Below are positions 41,700-51,045 of a stretch of 64,000 nt of DNA, piece after piece. The notes under the pieces were generated by a model that was not told where the DNA came from, did no database searches, and worked only from the letters and a program-made list of their open reading frames with translations. This stretch comes from Symbiodinium natans. Lineage: Eukaryota; Sar; Dinophyceae; Suessiales; Symbiodiniaceae. Both the position numbers and the translations under genes were made by a program. The stretch spans positions 1 through 64,000 of the forward strand of contig CAJNDS010000134.1 in the NCBI GenBank assembly GCA_905221605.1. Direction: 5' to 3'. The number at the start of each line of letters is the position of its first letter. The first letter of the stretch is position 1.

Positions 41700-41982
41700 C
41701 TTGCTTTGCCTGCGCACATGTTTGAGCTTGACAGGGATTGCTGCCATTTACTGCTTTGTGCAACATGGAGGCATGTTTTTTTCTTTGCCGAGAAGCTCCT
41801 GCTTTTTTATGTTTTCAGGAGCAGAAAGACACCATTTCTGTGCGCCCTGTCTGCCATGGGACCAGCGAGGTGCCCAGAAGATGGAAGTGCTCATGTTTCG
41901 TGTTGTAGGTGACGACCTTCTTGCATGTGTAGATGCAGTGCAAAGATCGATGTGCTTCCAAAAAAAATCACTAAACATCTGA
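41700..41982 (+). CDS. Candidate Cys-containing exon of the SWIM-PLD gene region
   Basis: After a TTTTCAG acceptor near 41819 the frame reads E-R-H-H-F-C-A-P-C-L-P-W-D and V-L-M-F-R-V-V-G-D-D-L-L-A-C-V-D-A-V to a stop at 41982. Possible exon; the gene is not recognised. Confidence 0.3.
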
Positions 41983-42344
41983 AGCCCGAATCCCCTAAAC
42001 CCTAGACCCCTAGACCCTTAAACCCTAAACCCGAAACCCTATATATATTTATGTTATGTATGTATTACATATGGATACATATGTATGTATGTATATACAT
42101 AAACGTGCCGAGGTGGTGACCTCCTGGCAGCTTCGAAAGCTCGATCCATGCAGAAGGACCGGTCTCGTTTGCAGCAGGATTGGTGCATGTTCATTTTTGC
42201 AGTGCGCCTTTCTTTTTCGGGTAGCTTTCCAGCTCCTGTGCAGCAGGTTTGATGCCTTGCAGTTTTGGGGCATGTTCTTTTTTGCAATGGATGCCTCGAG
42301 CCCAGAGCAGCTTTGTCTAGAAGGTTTGAGCTGCACATATAGGA

Positions 42345-42652
42345 TGTCTGCAATGGCATCGGTCGATCAAGGCCCTCCTACGGGCGACGGGGGCAAAGGC
42401 CCTCCAAGGGACGACAAGGGCAAATTTGGCCCTTCAAGGGGCGACGAGCCCGAGTCTGAAGATGAGTCGGGCGATGAGAGCTCAGAGACCCAGGACCCAG
42501 TGGTGGATCCAAAGACAGGGGCCCATGTGCATGCCTTCAGGGATTGCGACTATTGCGAGACGAAGAGTTACCTCCGAAAAAGAGGGTGTGCAAACCCCAC
42601 ATGTGTGGCTTGCATTGAATATGTTCGGGAGGTTTTCGGGTCTCCCAGCTAG
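42345..42652 (+). CDS. Acidic, Cys-rich protein or exon of unknown function
   Basis: From M-A-S-V-D-Q-G-P-P: a Gly/Asp/Lys-rich repeat (G-K-G-P-P-R-D-D-K-G-K), an acidic Ser/Glu stretch, then a compact Cys cluster (C-D-Y-C-E-T-K...C-A-N-P-T-C-V-A-C) that could bind zinc. It stops at T-A-G after G-S-P-S. It may be the N-terminal part of the downstream SWIM/PLD gene or a separate small ORF. Confidence 0.4.
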
Positions 42653-42676
42653 GGCATTTTTTAGTTTTTGAAAATG

Positions 42677-42928
42677 ATAACTTGAGCAAGCAGCAAAGGT
42701 CGCCTTCTATGCTACCAAGACAAACTGGGAGTATTGGAAGCGAGGCACTTCGGGCAACAAGAGCTGAACTGGCCAGGGAGAGCAGTGCAAGCACATGCTC
42801 ACCAGGGTAAAAGCATATCAGAAGAAGCAGAAGAAGGACAAGGCCCCGGTCAAGAAGAAGATCAAGAAGAGCAAGGGCCAGATGAGGCGAATTCGGGGCT
42901 TGGAGCGAGGGTACAGCAGCACCACGGT
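42677..42928 (+). pseudogene. Lys-rich ORF interrupted by TGA
   Basis: One frame reads L-E-Q-A-A-K-V-A-F-Y-A-T-K-T-N-W-E-Y-W-K, hits a TGA, and continues in the same frame as H-M-L-T-R-V-K-A-Y-Q-K-K-Q-K-K-D-K to a TAG. Either a pseudogene or two pieces of a spliced gene. A small hairpin (CAGGAGTG/CACTCCTG) lies just downstream at 42940-42965. Confidence 0.35.
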
Positions 42929-43469
42929 GACTTAGCTGTTTTCAGGAGTGTATTTTCGTGCACTCCTGATTTTTTGTTTTGTTTTAAGCAACTCAGGTGG
43001 CTCGGTATGAGCGGAAGTGGCCAGGGGGCGACTTGCAACCCTCGATCCCACTGCCCAGGGCTTTCCAGCAACCGAAAGTTCCTACAGTATGGTTCGAGTG
43101 GACCCAGTGGCCTTGGGAATGGGACTATGCAAGAGAAAGCGAGAGGAGCCCAAGCCCCAGCCCAAGCCCCGGCCAGCACCAGCCCAAGCCCCGTCGATCG
43201 TGGTGAATATCTTTCAGGGAGGGTCTGGAGGTACCTGGCTTGCCACATAGAGTTTTTTTATACATACAGTCGGCTGTTTTATTTTGCTTTAAAAGTCTTT
43301 TACATGCAGCCAAGATGTGATGGCTGGCCTGATGCCCTTATTGGCCAGCTTGGGGAGTCAGCTTGCTGCTGCTCAGGGTGGGATGCCGAGTCACCCGATG
43401 CCAGTGCCCGGCCTGTGGTGGAGCTTTTGGAGGATGAGGACAAGGAGGAGGCTGAGGGTGAGCACCCCG

Positions 43470-43830
43470 CTCAGGCTTGCGGAAGTCGTCTCTCGCGGGA
43501 TCCCCGATCCGCGGAGAGCAGAGGGGCCGAGGGACGACATCTCCGATACGAGTCAGGAGACTCTCGAGTATGAGATCGACGTCGCCAACCAGGCGATGGA
43601 CGAGGAGACGCTGCAGCCGCTCCTCAGAAGCAAGCACAAGCGGCGGGGCGGTAAACGTCGTGGAGAAGAGGCGACCTACGGGAAAGGTGGTGATGCTTGG
43701 AGCACCTGGGCCGAAGCCCGTGGCAAGGGCAAAGGCCAGCAGAAGGGCAAGGGCAAAGGGAAGCCCAAAGGCAAAGGCAAGTACACTTGGGGAGCCTTTG
43801 CCGCGGGCATCAATGCCGCGCTCAACCCTA
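43470..43830 (+). CDS. Charged and Lys/Gly-rich linker exon
   Basis: The frame reads D-D-I-S-D-T-S-Q-E-T-L-E-Y-E-I-D-V, D-E-E-T-L-Q-P-L-L, then repeated G-K-G-K/K-P-K-G-K-G-K. Basic low-complexity segments of this sort link domains in nucleic-acid-binding proteins. It lies between the Cys-rich ORF and the SWIM finger on the same strand, so it may be part of one gene; the joins are not resolved. Confidence 0.4.
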
Positions 43831-44169
43831 GGACCAGCACTGCGTGGTCCCCCTGCGGTGCAGTGCGCTCCACGCCGTCCCGCCAAGCCTTGTTCTGCCT
43901 CCGCGAGGCCCCGCCTGCCTCACCCGCAGAGCCTTCAATAGGCATGCATGCCTTGACGGGCAACATTAGCGGGTGGGTCTGGCGGCCGCTGCGTCGGCGC
44001 CGATCGTGCTCCAGGTCCATGGGGGTACGTAGTTGATGCCGTCGCAACGGCCTTTGCGGAAGTCCTCCAAAAACTCGTCGGCCAGGGTGCCAGGCGGACC
44101 GCGTGGGTCGCCGGCACGACGGTCGCTTTGATGACGATGGTCATCGGCTGGGCTGCTCTGTGGTTTTTG

Positions 44170-44440
44170 AGCAGGTCCGTGGCCAACAGGATTGCTTCTG
44201 CGGCCCACGCGGCGCAGCTCGTGCGGCTAGTAGGGACGGAAGCCACGTTCCAGGTGGCTGGCGCCAAGAAAGGCACAGTCCACAACGTGTGGGTGCACCT
44301 AGGCGAGGAATCCGCAGCGTGTGGCTGCAGGGCTTTTCTCGCCGAGGGCCGTTGCGGGCACTGCGATGCCGCAGTCGATTCCGCTAAAGCCCAGGGCCTC
44401 ATGCTGACGAACGCGGCCCGTGCGACGTGGGAACGAATGT
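44170..44440 (+). CDS. SWIM-type zinc finger exon
   Basis: Contains N-V-W-V-H-L-G-E-E, then C-G-C-R-A-F-L-A-E-G-R-C-G-H-C, a good SWIM finger (C-x-C, spacer, C-x-H). SWIM fingers bind DNA or proteins and occur in MULE transposases and nuclear proteins. The PLD domain follows about 130 bp downstream on the same strand. Confidence 0.6.
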
Positions 44441-44566
44441 CACGGACTCGATGGCGGGCTCCGCCGCTGGAGCCATCGCCAAGAGTAGGGTGGCGCTGGG
44501 GTGGGAGGAGAGTGACAGCTGCTTTTCCCAACTTGCGGCAAAGAGCCGCAGCTCTCCTGTTTCCAG

Positions 44567-45394
44567 GGGCTTGCGGGTCGTGTCCAGGCCGCAGCGCCCT
44601 CTGTAGCCGTGAGCGTTCCCACGCAGACCGATGCTGCCCACAGAGGAGCGGTTGCCAAGACCATCGCAGCGCGTACGCCAGGCATGCGTAACAAGGGCCC
44701 CTCGATCAAGAACCCGTCCTCCTGCGAGGCGGAATTCCTGACGGGCGGGCCGTACATCAAGGCCGCCCAGTCCCTTTTGGCAGCAGGCACAAGAGGAGAG
44801 GACACCATCTATGTCCGTGCCTACAGTTTCGATTGCCCAGTTTGCGTCGAAGGCATCGAAACATCCCTAGCCAAAGGGGCGGGGGTTCGTGTCATCGCCG
44901 ACGCGTCCCAATGCCAGCGGACGAAGCTGCAGCGGCAGGTTCTGAAACGCCTGTCTGCAGCCGGCGCAGAAGTCCGGGTTGCTTGCGGGACTTCGGTCCG
45001 CGACGCCTACGCTCAGGATGGGCGCGGAGCCCGAGTTGGCTCAGGGATCCAGGGCCTCCACCATTCGAAGGCCTTGTGCCTACTGCGGCCCGATGGCGCG
45101 GTGATGCTGGTTGGCAGTCTCAATTTTACCACAAGCAGCAAGGCCAATTCCGAGACTGGCCTCAGGCTTGAGACTGCGAAGGCACACCCCGCCACGGTTT
45201 CCTTCGTTGAGGAGTTTCAGCGTGTTGCAGCTGCGGCTTTGGACCTCAACGAGGCGGCCGCCCGGCGCCCACAGCTCGAGCGCGCAAGCAGCTCCGGCAA
45301 CCATGCCGTTGTCACACAGTCGCTCAGGAGATTCCGGTCGGAATCGAGTAGGCTGCGGCCGTTCGGCGTGGCGTGGTATCCACCCCACGCCTGA
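44567..45394 (+). CDS. Phospholipase D-family nuclease/hydrolase domain
   Basis: About 270 aa ending at TGA. It has I-Y-V-R-A-Y-S-F-D, G-V-R-V-I-A-D-A-S-Q, then H-H-S-K-A-L-C-L, V-G-S-L-N-F-T-T-S-S and N-S-E-T-G-L, the HxK and G-S-x-N-F-T parts of a single-HKD enzyme of the MitoPLD/Nuc type. The Asp of the motif is not at the standard spacing. The start is an acceptor (TTTCCAG) near 44566 or a further upstream exon; there is no good ATG. Association with the SWIM finger suggests a nucleic-acid role, possibly of a repeat family. Confidence 0.65.
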   Translation, partial: GLAGRVQAAAPSVAVSVPTQTDAAHRGAVAKTIAARTPGMRNKGPSIKNPSSCEAEFLTGGPYIKAAQSLLAAGTRGEDTIYVRAYSFDCPVCVEGIETSLAKGAGVRVIADASQCQRTKLQRQVLKRLSAAGAEVRVACGTSVRDAYAQDGRGARVGSGIQGLHHSKALCLLRPDGAVMLVGSLNFTTSSKANSETGLRLETAKAHPATVSFVEEFQRVAAAALDLNEAAARRPQLERASSSGNHAVVTQSLRRFRSESSRLRPFGVAWYPPHA

Positions 45395-46078
45395 TTCAGG
45401 TGTCGCAGCAAGGCACGCTGCCTCGCCACCTTTGATCTGCGTTTTGCTTGCGGGCGAAGAAGCCGCGGCAGGTTGTGACCTGCCCATTTTGCATTCCCCG
45501 CACCTTTCTCCTCAGCCCTTTGCGGCTGCTGCGGGCCGATAACCAGGTCGCGGCTAAGCGCTCGCCGAAGCGCGTGTGAGCGCCTAGCCCGCGGCATGAG
45601 CCCATGCGCGGCTGCTACCGAGCCGGGAGCTTCCGTAGTAGTGTAGCTTTGGTAGGTAGTTAGCCGTAGCAGTAGCTCTGTAGTTTTCTGTAGTTGTACA
45701 GTGTACCATAGTGTCTTGCGCTGGCACAGTAGAAACCTGCTCGTGAACTGAGCCTCGCCACCAGCAAAATGGTGAGGAGCGCCGAAGGGTTGGTTTAGGA
45801 GGGTGTGTTTTGGTTAGTGTCGTTGTGCGTCCGTTCCGGTACTGCGGGCTGCCGCCCAAGCCGCGTGCCATTGCTCATGAGCGACGCACGCGCGCCTCCC
45901 CCTTCGCGTTCAGGCAGTGCCGTGTGCACTCACCTCTTTGCTTGAGGAATGCCTGGAGCCTCTGCTGAGGGGCGAATGTGAGCAGGTCAAAGCATGCATG
46001 ATGTGCTTGCTGTTTGCCAGCGTATTAGTTTGTTGTTTTCCTTTGCACGTAGTTTTGCAATTCGTTTCAATGCCAATA
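45395..46078. other. No gene recognised
   Basis: GC-rich tail after the PLD domain and short ORFs; nothing recognisable. Confidence 0.5.
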
Positions 46079-46090
46079 TTTTGGCTCAAG
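46079..46090 (+). other. Possible spliced-leader relic
   Basis: TTTTGGCTCAAG matches the last 12 nt of the dinoflagellate trans-spliced leader. It is preceded by GCCAATA, where the leader has GCCA. It lies about 540 bp upstream of an intronless gene on the same strand. Confidence 0.4.
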
Positions 46091-46281
46091 TATGTGAGTA
46101 GACTTGTAGCTGTTGTGCTCGGTAGTTTCGTTCTGTAGCTTTTAGGTTGCGGAGCGGTCCGACCGGACGCTTGGCTGTAGGACACCTTCGGAGCTGGTGT
46201 TCCCGCGAAGTCAAAAGCAGCGTGGCCACTCGTGTTTGCATTGGCTTAGTGCAAGACCGTGTTGGTCGACTTCACATGTTA

Positions 46282-46405
46282 CATATGTATGTATGTACGT
46301 ACGTACGTATGTATGTAAGCATGTATGCATGTATGCATGTATGCATGTATGCATGTATGCATGTACGTACGTACGTACGTACGTATGTATGTATGTATGT
46401 ATATA
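46282..46405. repeat. GTAT / GCATGTAT / ACGT microsatellite
   Basis: Tetranucleotide arrays with self-complementary ATGCATGTAT and ACGTACGT segments, upstream of the DUF5672 gene. Confidence 0.9.
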
Positions 46406-46631
46406 TGTGGACATACGTGTATCTATAAACGTTTCATATGCGCATGATTGTTTATTTGTTCAGACTTGTCATATGATATGAGTAACTCGAAAAAGCCTTA
46501 AAGCCTAGAAGCCTACCCAACCTCAATGACGATCTCCACCGTCATTTCCGGAATCGAAGTGCTCTCCCGTCAAGTTCCTCCCAGTTCCTAAGACTTGAGC
46601 CCAAGTCCAAAAACCCAAAACGAATTGTGAG

Positions 46632-47900
46632 TTGGTGGTCCAATACACGCAGCCAACAAGGGCTCAAGGTTCACTTACGTCCCAGTGTTCGAACACGAGA
46701 TTCGACCCCAAGTTATTAGTCTACATGTCCATGTTTCTGCTGTTCGGGCATTGGCTCTGCATCTGCGGAGCTGTGACCCTGCGCGGCTCTGACCGGAGCG
46801 AAGACCCAAGTCTGCCCGTTGCCCACCAGAGCGACATCGATGGTGTTCTCAGCATGGGCCAGAATGCGACAAGCTTGGACGAGAGCGGTTACATGTACAA
46901 CAGCAGCGAGCTTTCCATTCTGATCCCGGAGACGAGGAATTCGGTGACACTACCAGTTGTGGTGCTGCAAGCACATACGCACTTCCCCGAGCTTCGCATA
47001 CAGCTCATGTACGGCAGTGACAACAAGGAATACGTCCACTCGCAGAAAACGCTTGTGGAGCTCCAGCAGAAAGGTGCGGTCTTTCTCACACCACTGCCGG
47101 GAGAGGCGTATGATATCAACCGGCTGCCGGACAGGGAACACCGCCACCAAGCATACTCCAAGGCGCTCACGTCACCCGAGTTCTGGAAGCTCATCACCAC
47201 CCCGAAAGTCTTGCTAATTCAGACGGACACTTGGATGTGCAATGGGGCACGCAAGCACCTGAAAAATTTCCTGAAGTATGATTACGTCGGGGCTCCGTGG
47301 ACGAGTTCCAGGCGCCGCTGCCCCAAGAAGTGGGTGGGCAACGGTGGCTTCAGCCTCCGGGATCGCGAGGCGATGCTGCGGATTACGCAGTCCTTCCGCC
47401 CGGAGCCCGACTATTTGAATGAGGATCTTTTCTTCTGCAGCCATATGCAAGACTCCGAGAAGCTGCCAAACAAGGAAGTGGCAGAACACTTCTCCAGGGA
47501 GGCATTCTCTGAAGAGGAGCGTTCGTCAAGCCCCACCATGCCGAATGTGGGCGTCCACAACCTGGGATTGCCTCCGGACGAGATCCGGAAGTTCTTCGAG
47601 GGCCAGTGCCCCGGCGTGAGTCTCGCGTGCCATGGCGTGCAACCTGCGCAGCCAAAGGGAACTCCCCAAAAGCAAGCCCTTGACAACAGCGAAGGGTCCC
47701 TTGAGTCCCTTGGCGAAGACCTGGTCCAGAAATGGAAACAAGAGTTCCTCCCGCAGACAGTTGCCTTGGTACAAGACAGCGGTAGCCGCATCATGGACGC
47801 TGTTAGCCTGACACTGATGGCCAAGATCTTCTCAGCTGAGCCCCTTCACGATCCATCCGTGGTCGACTTCCTTCGTGAAACAGAGGAAGCGTTGCAGTGA
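46632..47900 (+). CDS. DUF5672 glycosyltransferase-like protein, intronless
   Basis: 422 codons, uninterrupted. A hydrophobic segment near residues 30-55 (L-L-V-Y-M-S-M-F-L-L-F-G) looks like a type II signal anchor. The DUF5672 core follows: F-W-K-L-I-T-T-P-K-V-L-L-I-Q-T-D-T (about 185-200), Y-D-Y-V-G-A-P-W (about 215), W-V-G-N-G-G-F-S-L-R (about 235) and N-E-D-L-F-F-C (about 265). The Q-T-D-x and N-E-D acids suit a GT-A-like fold. The family is predicted, not proven, to act in glycan synthesis in the secretory pathway. The C-terminal 130 residues are unfamiliar. The first ATG is used; M-S-M near residue 31 is an alternative. Confidence 0.8.
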   Translation: MVVQYTQPTRAQGSLTSQCSNTRFDPKLLVYMSMFLLFGHWLCICGAVTLRGSDRSEDPSLPVAHQSDIDGVLSMGQNATSLDESGYMYNSSELSILIPETRNSVTLPVVVLQAHTHFPELRIQLMYGSDNKEYVHSQKTLVELQQKGAVFLTPLPGEAYDINRLPDREHRHQAYSKALTSPEFWKLITTPKVLLIQTDTWMCNGARKHLKNFLKYDYVGAPWTSSRRRCPKKWVGNGGFSLRDREAMLRITQSFRPEPDYLNEDLFFCSHMQDSEKLPNKEVAEHFSREAFSEEERSSSPTMPNVGVHNLGLPPDEIRKFFEGQCPGVSLACHGVQPAQPKGTPQKQALDNSEGSLESLGEDLVQKWKQEFLPQTVALVQDSGSRIMDAVSLTLMAKIFSAEPLHDPSVVDFLRETEEALQ

Positions 47901-48077
47901 GACGAAGCGAGCTGGCGAAGCCGAGATGTGCCGCCACTGGCTCAGACGCCGCAGACTTGGGTCACTTGAGAAAGGGACTGTTTGAAGTATTAGACCCCTC
48001 GTTCAGTGGTTCAAGAACTGTCGATTCGCTGCTCGTTTTGTTCTCGGTGGTTGCGCGATTAAGTGCTTGGCCTGCAG

Positions 48078-48336
48078 AAACCCTAAACCCTAAACCCTAA
48101 ACCCTAAACCCTAAACCCTAAACCCTAAGCCCTAAGCCCTAAGCCCTAAGCCCTAAGCCCTAAGCCCTAAGCCCTAAGCCCTAAGCCCTAAGCCCTAAGC
48201 CTTAAGCCCTAAGCCCTAAGCTCTAAGCCCTAAGCCCTAAGCCCTAAGCCCTAAGCCCTAAGCCCTAAGCCCTAAGCCCTAAGCCCTAAGCCCCAAACCC
48301 TAAACCCTAAACCCTAAACCCTAAACCCTAAACCCT
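48078..48336. repeat. Telomere-type array with internal CCCTAAG block
   Basis: About six CCCTAAA units, then about 23 CCCTAAG units, then about six CCCTAAA units. The longest such array in the window. Confidence 0.95.
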
Positions 48337-49521
48337 ACCCACTCTGGAGGTTGAGGCGTTTCAAGTTGTTTGACCGTGTGACCATGGTGTTCGAGCTTCG
48401 GCCCCGAATCATGAAACATGAGCAGTGCCAGCACAAACTTGCGATTATGCTAGGAAGTAGGGTTTATGCTTGGCATGGGGAAAGGTACATAAATGTTTTT
48501 GAACCGTGGCTTGAGGTTGCAGCTACTCTCGTATCAAATCGGTGCGGTTGGATGCACCTCTTAGGCTGACATATATGCGGAGCCTTGTGAAGCTTGTCGT
48601 CGTCATGCTTGCGCGATACGGTTGACCAGGAAGCGCTTTTCACACGGTCCCATGATGACACGAAGAGCATACAACCACATTGGGAACATTTGGATGACTT
48701 GTGCAAGTATAGGGCCAATGGCTTCTACAACAGGGTACAGTAAATATACGGGTTCACACACATCGAAGAAGCAGCAGAGGGTTTTCAGTCTTTTGCATTG
48801 CAGATCCGTCTATACACCGTACCACCATCTCAAGCCATCATAATCAACTCGGAAGCTGCACGGCAAAGTTGCCGTTTGCCAGTCCATGAACGGGTTTAGG
48901 GTTTAGGGTTTAGGGTTTAGGGACAACTGAAGAATGAAGTCCGGGAGAAGACCAGAACGCGAAAGCGTCGGCCCTTTTACTCAAGCACCGCCATCGTGTG
49001 CCAAACTCTCTCGACAAGCAGATCACGGCCCAATCAGATCCTAATGTGACGTGGAGCGTGGGGTTTCAACTTTTGTTTCAAAGTTGCTTTGTTGTGCTGT
49101 TGCTTCCGCTTTCGCTAGTTCTGACTATGTTGAACTTTGGCAGCTGCGACACTTTAGGGCCAAAACTCTGAAGGCATCAAACCTGACAACTGATCGAGGC
49201 AGTTCTCTTATTGTTCATCCGTTGAGATGGCAGTGCCGGCAACTCATGAAACCAGTGACATGTGCAGATCGGCTTTTTGAGACCGCCAGGATTCGCATTG
49301 CACTGTCGGCATGCGACCCGCCAGCCATCGCGCAGCAAAACTTGGAAGCGGGGCAAAACATCTGATGATGAAGGTAATAGATGGGTTGACACATCGCCTC
49401 CGTGTCTCATCATTCATTGAACTCCAAATGCTTTCCCGAACTGTGGCCGCGGCATGCAATGGTGCAAGCAGTCCCACAAGCGGTGGCCAATGCTTCAACG
49501 GATTTGCTGATCATGGGACTA
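48337..49521. other. No gene recognised; TTTAGGG array inside
   Basis: Unique sequence with a four-unit TTTAGGG array at 48894-48922. Short ORFs show no motif. Confidence 0.6.
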
Positions 49522-49672
49522 CCCTAAACCCTAAACCCTAAACCCTAAACCCTAAACCCTAAAGCGTGCGAACCTAGCTGGTCAGTTATCGGTGTGCACC
49601 CACAGGTTCCAGCCTGCGACAGCTCCGACCATTCGTTCCGCACGTTTAGGGTTTAGGGTTTAGGGTTTAGGC
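49522..49672. repeat. CCCTAAA array, 82-bp spacer, TTTAGGG array
   Basis: Inverted telomere-type arrays (49522-49563 and 49645-49672) flank an 82-bp spacer. The spacer ends are themselves nearly inverted repeats (GCGTGCGAAC against GTTCCGCACG). Confidence 0.9.
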
Positions 49673-49909
49673 AGAATCATTGAGTCTTCCGAAAGCCTTC
49701 GACACAGCGTAGGCTGCAGTTTTCAAGAAAACTCCGGTCAAGGCTGCCCAAAGAGATCACGGAATGCTCGGCTCAAGCAAACAGCTGCTGTTCAATGCCG
49801 CTGCCCTGTTGGCTTACAGCATTCCTTGATGCACGTAGTATCCTTCTGCCAAAAAACTTTCATATGTGGCTCCTTGGGCAGACTAAACGCTTGTGGAAGC
49901 TGCCGATGT

Positions 49910-50200
49910 TGAACTAAACTCTAAACCCTAAACCCTCAACCCTCAACCCTAAACCCCAAACCCTAAACCCTAAACCCCAAACCCTAAGCCTGCAGCGAGG
50001 TTCATGATGCACGGCTGGTGTCTGTTGTCGCTGGCCATCACCCAGCAGGCCCGCGAAATGCAATTAAACCCTAAACCCTAACCCTAAACCCTAAACCCTA
50101 AACCCTAAACCCTAAACCCTAAACCCTAAACCCTAAACCCTAAACCCTAATCCCTAAACCCTAAACCCTACACCCTACACGCTACACCCTAAACCCAGCT
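49910..50200. repeat. CCCTAAA arrays
   Basis: Degenerate units at 49915-49988 and a long regular array at 50066-50195 with single-base variants. Confidence 0.95.
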
Positions 50201-50459
50201 CTTCACTGCATCAATACTCCGATATCAGCTTGCCATTCCGAGTTCAGTTTGATCTTAAGCCTTACATGCCAAGTCCTGAACCCTAAGCCAAAACCCTGTA
50301 CCATGCCGTTAGCCCCAAACCAGAAGCCTTCCGCGTGCATCCGAGACCCTACGCCCTAAACCCTTGAACCCTGAAGTCTGGGGAGGTATCCGGAGCCGAT
50401 GTCAGCAAAGCCAGCTTCGCCATTTCTCCGGTACTTTGTCCGATATTCCGGTATCATGC

Positions 50460-51045
50460 AGATATGTATAGAGATAGTATGTAGGTACATATGTATATAT
50501 ATATAAAGGTAATAGTAAAACTGAATAATATTCATAAGAATACTTAAAATGCAAACATGAAGAAGAATGATAATAGGAATAATTTTGAGAATAAGAATAG
50601 CAATAAAATCATAATAAGCACAAATACAAAAATCGAATAGCTAAATACAGATAGATAGATAGATAGATAGAAAGATAGAATGATAGAAAGATCTGAATAG
50701 AGAAATATATAAATACTTTTAATATAATATAATATAATATAGTATAATATAATGTAATGTAATGTAATGTAATGTAACAGAGTATAATATATGATATTAT
50801 ATATCATATAATATTTTATGATAGTACATTACATGATATTATATTCTATGATATGATATTATATTTTTTACCTTACATTATATTATATTATATACTATTA
50901 TATTATATTATATTATATTATATTATATTATATTATATGATATGATATGATATGATATTATATTATATTATATTATATTATATTATATTATATTATATTA
51001 TATTATATTATATTATATATTATATATATATATATATTATATGAT
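50460..51045. repeat. AT-rich island with ATTAT pentamer array
   Basis: Pentamer repeats of the ATTAT/ATATG/AATGT type (about 50715-51010) and a GATA run (50647-50670) in DNA with very few G or C bases. The short Tyr/Ile-rich ORF here is not a gene. Confidence 0.9.
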
